Origin: Ignavibacteria bacterium
GTDB lineage: Bacteria; Bacteroidota; Ignavibacteria; Tepidaquicellales; Tepidaquicellaceae
NCBI GenBank assembly: GCA_016716125.1
Contig: JADJWZ010000032.1
Location: 1-23,093 of the forward strand
Direction of reading: 5' to 3'
DNA: 23,093 bases
The notes under the pieces were generated by a model, which had not been told where the DNA came from, ran no database searches, and saw only the letters and a list, made by a program, of their open reading frames with translations. Position numbers and translations under genes: made by a program. Shown here piece by piece: positions 18,898-23,093 of this stretch. Every line of letters begins with the position of its first letter. Within the stretch, counting starts at the first letter, position 1.

Positions 18898-20415
18898 TTA
18901 TTTTTTTAATTTATTGCTTTCATTCATTAAAAACTGCGTTACAAGTCTGACTCCCGAACCGGTTGCATTTTTAGGATCGTAATCAGTTTCAGCAGATCTC
19001 ATTGCCGTAGCGGCAATGTCAAGATGAGCCCAGGGATAATCTCCGATAAACCTCTTAAGAAACATACCCGCCAGTATAGTACCTGCTTGTTTTACTACGC
19101 CGGAATTTCTTACGTCAGCTATTTCAGAATCAATCATCTTATCATATTCGTCCCAGAGAGGAAGCTGCCAGACCCTGTCATAAGTCTGATCGCCTGCAGT
19201 AATAATACTATCGATCAGTTTCTGATCATTTCCCATGACAATGGAAGCAACGCTTCCGATAGCTATAACGCTTGCTCCTGTAAGTGTCGCAAGATCTATT
19301 ACTGCGGCAGGTTTATATTTCGAAGCGTAGGATAATGCATCAGCGAGAATGAGTCTTCCTTCAGCGTCAGTATTATCCACTTCTATAGTAAGACCATTAT
19401 AAGCTTTGAGTACATCACCCGGCTTAAACGCTTTGCCGTCGGGCATATTTTCTACGCATGGAATAAGTCCTATCACATTCAGCTTCAGATCAAGCTGTGA
19501 AATTGCATTAAATATTCCTACAACAGCCGCAGCTCCTCCCATATCTAATTTCATCATTGCCATACCTGCGGAAGGTTTTATTGAAATTCCGCCGCTGTCA
19601 AATGTTACGCCTTTACCAACAATTACATAAGGTTTATCATTCTTCTTTCCGCCTTTGTATTCCATTATAATAAACTTCGGCTCATGCTCACTGCCCTGAG
19701 CTACTCCGAGTACGCCCCGCATGCCGAGTTTTTCTATCTGAGTTTTATTAAGGATCTGAGCGGAAAATTTATTCAGCTTTGCAAGCGCCTGAACTCTCTT
19801 AGCAAGCTCTGCAGGATACAATACATTGGAAGGTTCATTGCCGAGATCTCTCGCCATATTTGTGGATTCTCCGATCACAGTTCCGCTTCTGATGCCTTCC
19901 TGAATTTCTTTTGCATATTTTCCAAGTGAATTATATTGTGAGAAAAGAATAATTTCTTTTATGTAATGAATTTCCTGATCGTCTTTTTTTGTGTAATACT
20001 TATCAAACGAATATAAAGCCAGCAGAGAACTGATAGTCTGAGCTCTAGTAATATCCTCTATCTCTACTCCTTTAAGAGTAAGGTCCTGAAGTATTTCAAC
20101 GGCAACAGTTTTGATCTTATGCGACTTTATTTTTTTTATCCCGCGGGCGGTTGCTTTACGAACTTTTTCAAGAGTTAATTTTTCCTTTAATCCAAGTCCG
20201 GATAATATGATCCTGTGTTTATCAGTATATACGAGTACAGTCTGCTTTTCCTTACCTTCAAAATCTTCCAGGCTGATACTTGCGATTTTGCAGTTAAGTA
20301 ATTCCTCAATGAGCCTTAGCTCTTCACTGAATAATTTCTTATCCTGATAACACAGAAAAATGTACGCCTGTGCTTTTAGTTTTTCTATTGAGGTTTTTTC
20401 AAATATGATTTTCAT
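18898..20415 (-). CDS. pepA: Leucyl aminopeptidase (M17 family)
   Basis: A cytosolic two-metal exopeptidase that removes N-terminal residues from peptides. It has 505 residues, with a variable N-terminal domain and the catalytic M17 domain from about residue 190. The catalytic part shows 'VGKGVTFDSGGISIKPS' (Lys and Asp metal ligands), 'MKLDMGGAAAVVG' and the M17 signature 'NTDAEGRLILADAL' (Asp, Glu and Arg). 'VIDLATLTGA' follows, as usual. ATG 20413-20415 begins 'MKIIFEKTSIEKL'. It lies 17 bp downstream of the DHH-family gene on the same strand, so the two form a likely operon ended by the hairpin at 18846-18869. Some PepA proteins also bind DNA; nothing in this sequence indicates that. Confidence 0.95.
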   Translation of the reverse strand: MKIIFEKTSIEKLKAQAYIFLCYQDKKLFSEELRLIEELLNCKIASISLEDFEGKEKQTVLVYTDKHRIILSGLGLKEKLTLEKVRKATARGIKKIKSHKIKTVAVEILQDLTLKGVEIEDITRAQTISSLLALYSFDKYYTKKDDQEIHYIKEIILFSQYNSLGKYAKEIQEGIRSGTVIGESTNMARDLGNEPSNVLYPAELAKRVQALAKLNKFSAQILNKTQIEKLGMRGVLGVAQGSEHEPKFIIMEYKGGKKNDKPYVIVGKGVTFDSGGISIKPSAGMAMMKLDMGGAAAVVGIFNAISQLDLKLNVIGLIPCVENMPDGKAFKPGDVLKAYNGLTIEVDNTDAEGRLILADALSYASKYKPAAVIDLATLTGASVIAIGSVASIVMGNDQKLIDSIITAGDQTYDRVWQLPLWDEYDKMIDSEIADVRNSGVVKQAGTILAGMFLKRFIGDYPWAHLDIAATAMRSAETDYDPKNATGSGVRLVTQFLMNESNKLKK

Positions 20416-20432
20416 TTTTAACTTTAAGTTTA

Positions 20433-21425
20433 TTATATATAATTTTTTAAATCTTTTAAAATTCTTTCTTTCAATTCCGGAATAGTAACATCCTTAACAT
20501 TAGAACCTGCTGCATTCTTGTGTCCTCCTCCGCCGTATTCCTTAGCCAGTTTACTGACATCGATATCTCCTTTGGATCTGAATGATACTTTTATATTATC
20601 TCTTAATTCCACCAGAACGATCCCTATTTTAATTCCTTCTATGTTCATAAGAATAGAAGTGAATCCTTCTATATGCTGTATATCAAGACCGAGAGTTTTG
20701 AAGTCCTTCTGAGTTACGACACCGGTTACGACTTTGTTGTCATAATAAAATTCAAAACTTTCTATGAACATTGCCATGAGCTTTAGGTTCTCTTTTGAAG
20801 TAGTTGCAAAAATATTTTCATAAAGTGAAACAGGATCTGCGCCTTTGTCTATAAGGTCAGCGCAGACACGGAATACTTCAGATGTAGTCCTGGGAAATCT
20901 GAAAGAACCTGTATCAGTCATTATTCCGACATAAAGATTTGATGCTATATCCGGAGTGAGATATTCTTCACCGTCGTCTTTGATGAAACCATAAAGTATT
21001 GAACAATTGGACGGATACTCTGTGTTTGAAATATATAATGTGAATTTTTCAGGATCTATTCCTGTGTGATGATCAATGCAGAGTTTATTCGCTTTGGAAG
21101 ATTCAATATATTTCTCAAGAGATTTGGTTCTCTTAAAATCATTTGTATCAAGTATAATTATAAGATCGGCATTTTCCAGAAGAGAGATACATTCATCCTT
21201 ATTTTCATAAAAAACTTTAATTGAATTACCGGGATCCATGAATTTAAAATTGAACGGTGTTACGGAGTGATTAATAATTACCGGATCTTTTCCTTTTAAT
21301 CTGAGGTATTCGGAAAACGCCATAACGCTTCCAATGGCATCCCCGTCGGGTACCACATGAGTTGTTAAAATTATATTTTTGCTTTCATCGATAAGCTTTC
21401 TGACTTCCCGGAAGTTATTTTGCAA
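20433..21425 (-). CDS. nrnA: DHH/DHHA1 phosphoesterase (NrnA-type oligoribonuclease / pAp phosphatase)
   Basis: NrnA degrades short RNA oligonucleotides and 3'-phosphoadenosine 5'-phosphate with Mn2+. The 330-residue protein has the N-terminal DHH domain with 'TTHVVPDGDAIGS' (metal-binding His and Asp residues), 'IILDTNDF', the family-naming 'CIDHHTG' and 'IMTDTGSFRFPRT'. The C-terminal DHHA1 domain ends in 'GGGGHKNAAGSNV', the substrate-binding glycine loop. The start codon is TTG at 21425-21423 ('LQNNFREVRKLIDESKN'); no in-frame ATG lies upstream and the usual family N-terminus fits this position. It precedes pepA by 17 bp. Confidence 0.9.
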   Translation of the reverse strand: MQNNFREVRKLIDESKNIILTTHVVPDGDAIGSVMAFSEYLRLKGKDPVIINHSVTPFNFKFMDPGNSIKVFYENKDECISLLENADLIIILDTNDFKRTKSLEKYIESSKANKLCIDHHTGIDPEKFTLYISNTEYPSNCSILYGFIKDDGEEYLTPDIASNLYVGIMTDTGSFRFPRTTSEVFRVCADLIDKGADPVSLYENIFATTSKENLKLMAMFIESFEFYYDNKVVTGVVTQKDFKTLGLDIQHIEGFTSILMNIEGIKIGIVLVELRDNIKVSFRSKGDIDVSKLAKEYGGGGHKNAAGSNVKDVTIPELKERILKDLKNYI

Positions 21426-21714
21426 TCTATTTGATATATGTGAAAAACAAACAAAATAATTTATTCAGGTAACTATAACAATTGCAAATTTTCACTTAAC
21501 CGGACACCGCTGCGGATCTAAATATAACGAGTTCAGTCTAATTTATTCACCGTATCTGCTTTCAGTAAAATTATCATCCGATTGCGAAAGAAATTTTTTA
21601 AACCTTATTGCTGAACAATATTTATGATGTGATTCTCTTTACTGTTAAATGTTTATTTATATTTTTTAAATTCATAAAAGTTTAATTTGCTTTGTTTAAA
21701 AAATTTTTGTGCTT

Positions 21715-21792
21715 TTGTTGGTGTTCCAAAAGTTTGTACTACAAAACTTAATATTCTCTGCTATACTAAAACAAACTTTTGGCCACCAACAA
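21715..21792. repeat. Long imperfect inverted repeat, element 1
   Basis: The left arm 21715-21737 (TTGTTGGTGTTCCAAAAGTT then TGT) pairs with the right arm 21771-21792. All but the 1-2 nt between 'GTTGGTG' and 'CCAAAAG' match, giving about 21 paired bases around a 33-nt AT-rich loop. Its core words, TTGTTGGTG and AAAAGTTTG, recur in element 2. Confidence 0.85.
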
Positions 21793-21960
21793 CAGTGTTG
21801 GCTAAGTTCGTAGTCATAAAGATTATTAAACCGAATTTAAATTAATTCCACAGATTAAATTTTACAAGGGATTTTTATTTATAGGAAATTTGAAGCGGGT
21901 TTGATTGTTATTCTTGTAACTGCTTATAACTTACAGCTGAAGGATTCAAGTCTCCGTTTG

Positions 21961-22042
21961 TTGTTGGTGATCAAAAAGTTTGCTTAAGATCTATTGTAAT
22001 TTTAAACTGTTGCACAGGCAAACTTTTTGAAAACACCAACAA
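21961..22042. repeat. Long imperfect inverted repeat, element 2
   Basis: The left arm 21961-21983 (TTGTTGGTGATCAAAAAGTT then TGC) pairs with the right arm 22018-22042 (GCAAACTTTTTG, AAAACACCAACAA) with a 2-nt size difference in the middle. The outer flank 'CCG' also has its complement 'CGG' beyond the right arm. It shares core words with element 1 in the same orientation, so the two are members of one repeat family. Confidence 0.85.
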
Positions 22043-22115
22043 CGGCGGGGAAGATCTATAGTGATTTTTAACTGTTAAAATGGCAAACTTTTTGAAAACA
22101 GCAACAAGAGCGGGA
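21986..22115. repeat. 65-bp tandem duplication next to the T9SS gene
   Basis: Units 21986-22050 and 22051-22115 both begin AAGATCTAT and contain GGCAAACTTTTTGAAAACA followed by CAACAA and GCGGG. I count about 54 identical bases of 65. The duplication creates a second right arm of element 2 at 22083-22107. The array ends 5 bp from the T9SS gene stop, so it would lie in that gene's 3' untranslated region. Confidence 0.8.
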
Positions 22116-22120
22116 TATTA

Positions 22121-23093
22121 CTATTTCAAAAGCACCATTCGCTTTCTGTCAATCATCATACCGTCTACTTCAAAAGTATAGAAATAAACTCCACTGGAGA
22201 AATTGCTTCCGTCATATTCGATTTCAAAACTTCCTGAAGGCAATCTTTTGTCTACCAATGTAGAAAGTTCATTTCCAAGAATATCGTAAACTCTAATCTT
22301 AACATGACCCTCAGTACGTATGTCATAGTTTATCTTTGTGTTTGGATTGAATGGATTCGGATAATTTTGTGAAATCAGATATTGAACCGGGGATTCTGAA
22401 GATGAGTTCTTTATGAGAACAAGCTGCTGCCATATTTTATAAACGTTGTGATCGTTTGAAGCATAGATTGTATCTCCGTCATTCTTGTACTTTATTATTC
22501 CTGTGACACTAAATGAACTGTCAAAAGCATCAAAGTATTTAATCCAGTTTCCACCTGCGTTTGTGCTTTTATATAATCCTGAATAATAAACTCCGAGATA
22601 AAGAACATTGTGATCATCAGGATCGATCAGGAGTACATTGCAATTGTAATTGTTCAGCAATGAAAAGTTATGTCCGCCATTTGTAGATTTATAAAGTCCA
22701 TTGAAGCTGGTTAAATATAATGTGCCGCTCACATCATCTATATAAGTATTCCTGTCTCCGCCCGGATTTGGTGAAATCCCTGTAAAGCTGTCCCCGTGAT
22801 CTATTGATTTATAAACAGTGTCACGAGTTATACAAAATATTTCGTTTACCGCTAGCGGATTCACTTTTACGGATGCAAAGTATGCATTTCCGCCTAAGCT
22901 CAAACTGCTCCAGGTATTACCTTTATTTGTTGACTTCCAAAACCGCAATGGTTCATAAAGATTTGATCCGGCGCCATATATAATACTATCGTTCGAAGGA
23001 TCGAAATCAAAAGTCCTCATTACACCGTTTTGGGATTGAAGCGGATTGGAACTGTTTTGTCCGGAATTATATGAGATCAAATTGTATGAGTTT
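22121..23093 (-). CDS. T9SS cargo protein with sortilin/BNR-like beta-propeller, 5'-truncated
   Basis: The frame is open to the right edge, so the N-terminus is missing; the TTG at 23080 is not a credible start because the frame continues upstream. The visible 320 or so residues contain repeated BNR/sortilin-like modules such as 'FWKSTNKGNTWSSLSLGG', 'VYKSIDHGDSFTGI', 'LYKSTNGGHNFSLL' and 'LYKSTNAGGNWIKYF', each one propeller blade with an Asp-box-like S-T-N-x-G-x-x-W core. The C-terminus from 'SQNYPNPFNPNTKINYDI' to 'RKRMVLLK' is a complete type A T9SS sorting domain. It is secreted or surface-attached; its ligand or activity is unknown. The stop (TAG) abuts the repeat cluster at 21986-22115. 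Confidence 0.9.
   Translation of the reverse strand, partial: NSYNLISYNSGQNSSNPLQSQNGVMRTFDFDPSNDSIIYGAGSNLYEPLRFWKSTNKGNTWSSLSLGGNAYFASVKVNPLAVNEIFCITRDTVYKSIDHGDSFTGISPNPGGDRNTYIDDVSGTLYLTSFNGLYKSTNGGHNFSLLNNYNCNVLLIDPDDHNVLYLGVYYSGLYKSTNAGGNWIKYFDAFDSSFSVTGIIKYKNDGDTIYASNDHNVYKIWQQLVLIKNSSSESPVQYLISQNYPNPFNPNTKINYDIRTEGHVKIRVYDILGNELSTLVDKRLPSGSFEIEYDGSNFSSGVYFYTFEVDGMMIDRKRMVLLK

Larger units (their letters stand above)
21426..22120. other. Long intergenic region with inverted and tandem repeats
   Basis: No gene is supported in these 695 bp. The right half is filled by related repeats described separately (21715-21792, 21961-22042 and 21986-22115). The left half (21426-21700) is AT-rich and presumably holds the promoter of the nrnA-pepA pair, but I could not identify a convincing -33/-7 pair. 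Confidence 0.7.

Noticed and set aside
21961..22115. CRISPR or attachment-site pair
   Set aside because: Two directly abutting diverged copies with no spacer, and no integrase or cas gene nearby.
22121..23080. T9SS gene complete from TTG 23080
   Set aside because: The frame stays open to the window edge without a stop, and the first residues lack a signal peptide, which a T9SS cargo needs.

Overview
The window most likely comes from the Bacteroidota/Chlorobiota side of the FCB group, probably an Ignavibacteria-like bacterium. Both edges carry secreted proteins with the C-terminal type IX secretion (T9SS) sorting domain in its 'QN-PNPFNP-T' plus 'SSGxYFY' form. The cbb3 oxidase has a fused CcoN-CcoO subunit and a one-haem CcoP, both common in that group. 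This placement is an inference from protein motifs only; no rRNA or tRNA gene is visible.

Layout. Positions 1-1326 hold the 3' part of a beta-propeller (SBBP-type) T9SS cargo gene, followed by a good terminator, a 24-bp-period repeat and a palindrome that looks like an FNR operator. Positions 1634-11446 are a co-directional cluster for cbb3 cytochrome oxidase and its assembly: ccoI, ccoS, a PLP-dependent Cys/Met-type enzyme, ccoNO fusion, ccoQ, ccoP, ccoG, a fixH/ccoH-like gene and a TauE/SafE-like membrane protein. Positions 11657-12823 carry two Crp/Fnr-family genes; the first keeps a full set of FNR-like cysteines. Positions about 12815-14213 are a block of long homopolymers that I read as a sequencing or assembly artefact, not biology. 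It cuts the 3' ends of both flanking genes. Positions 14083-16589 (minus strand) hold a YpdA-like flavin reductase and pyruvate kinase in an overlapping pair. An SDR oxidoreductase follows at 16668-17448 (+). Then on the minus strand come a NamZ/DUF1343 exo-muramidase, leucyl aminopeptidase, a DHH/DHHA1 phosphoesterase (NrnA type), a 695-bp non-coding stretch with inverted and tandem repeats, and the 3' part of a second T9SS cargo gene that runs off the right edge.

How they work together. CcoI supplies copper, and CcoS, CcoG and CcoH assist assembly of the high-affinity oxidase CcoNO-Q-P. The FNR-like regulator next door, with a palindrome placed 41 bp upstream of ccoI at class II spacing, suggests oxygen-responsive control. 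That link is inference.

Quality. Three otherwise intact genes (SBBP/T9SS gene, ccoI, SDR) each need exactly one single-base correction, at least two of them in homopolymer runs. Together with the homopolymer block this points to a noisy consensus, so I treat the frameshifts as probable errors. I found no clearly new multi-gene system. The best unexplained items are the repeat cluster at 21715-22115, the PLP enzyme inside the cco cluster, and the putative FNR circuit.
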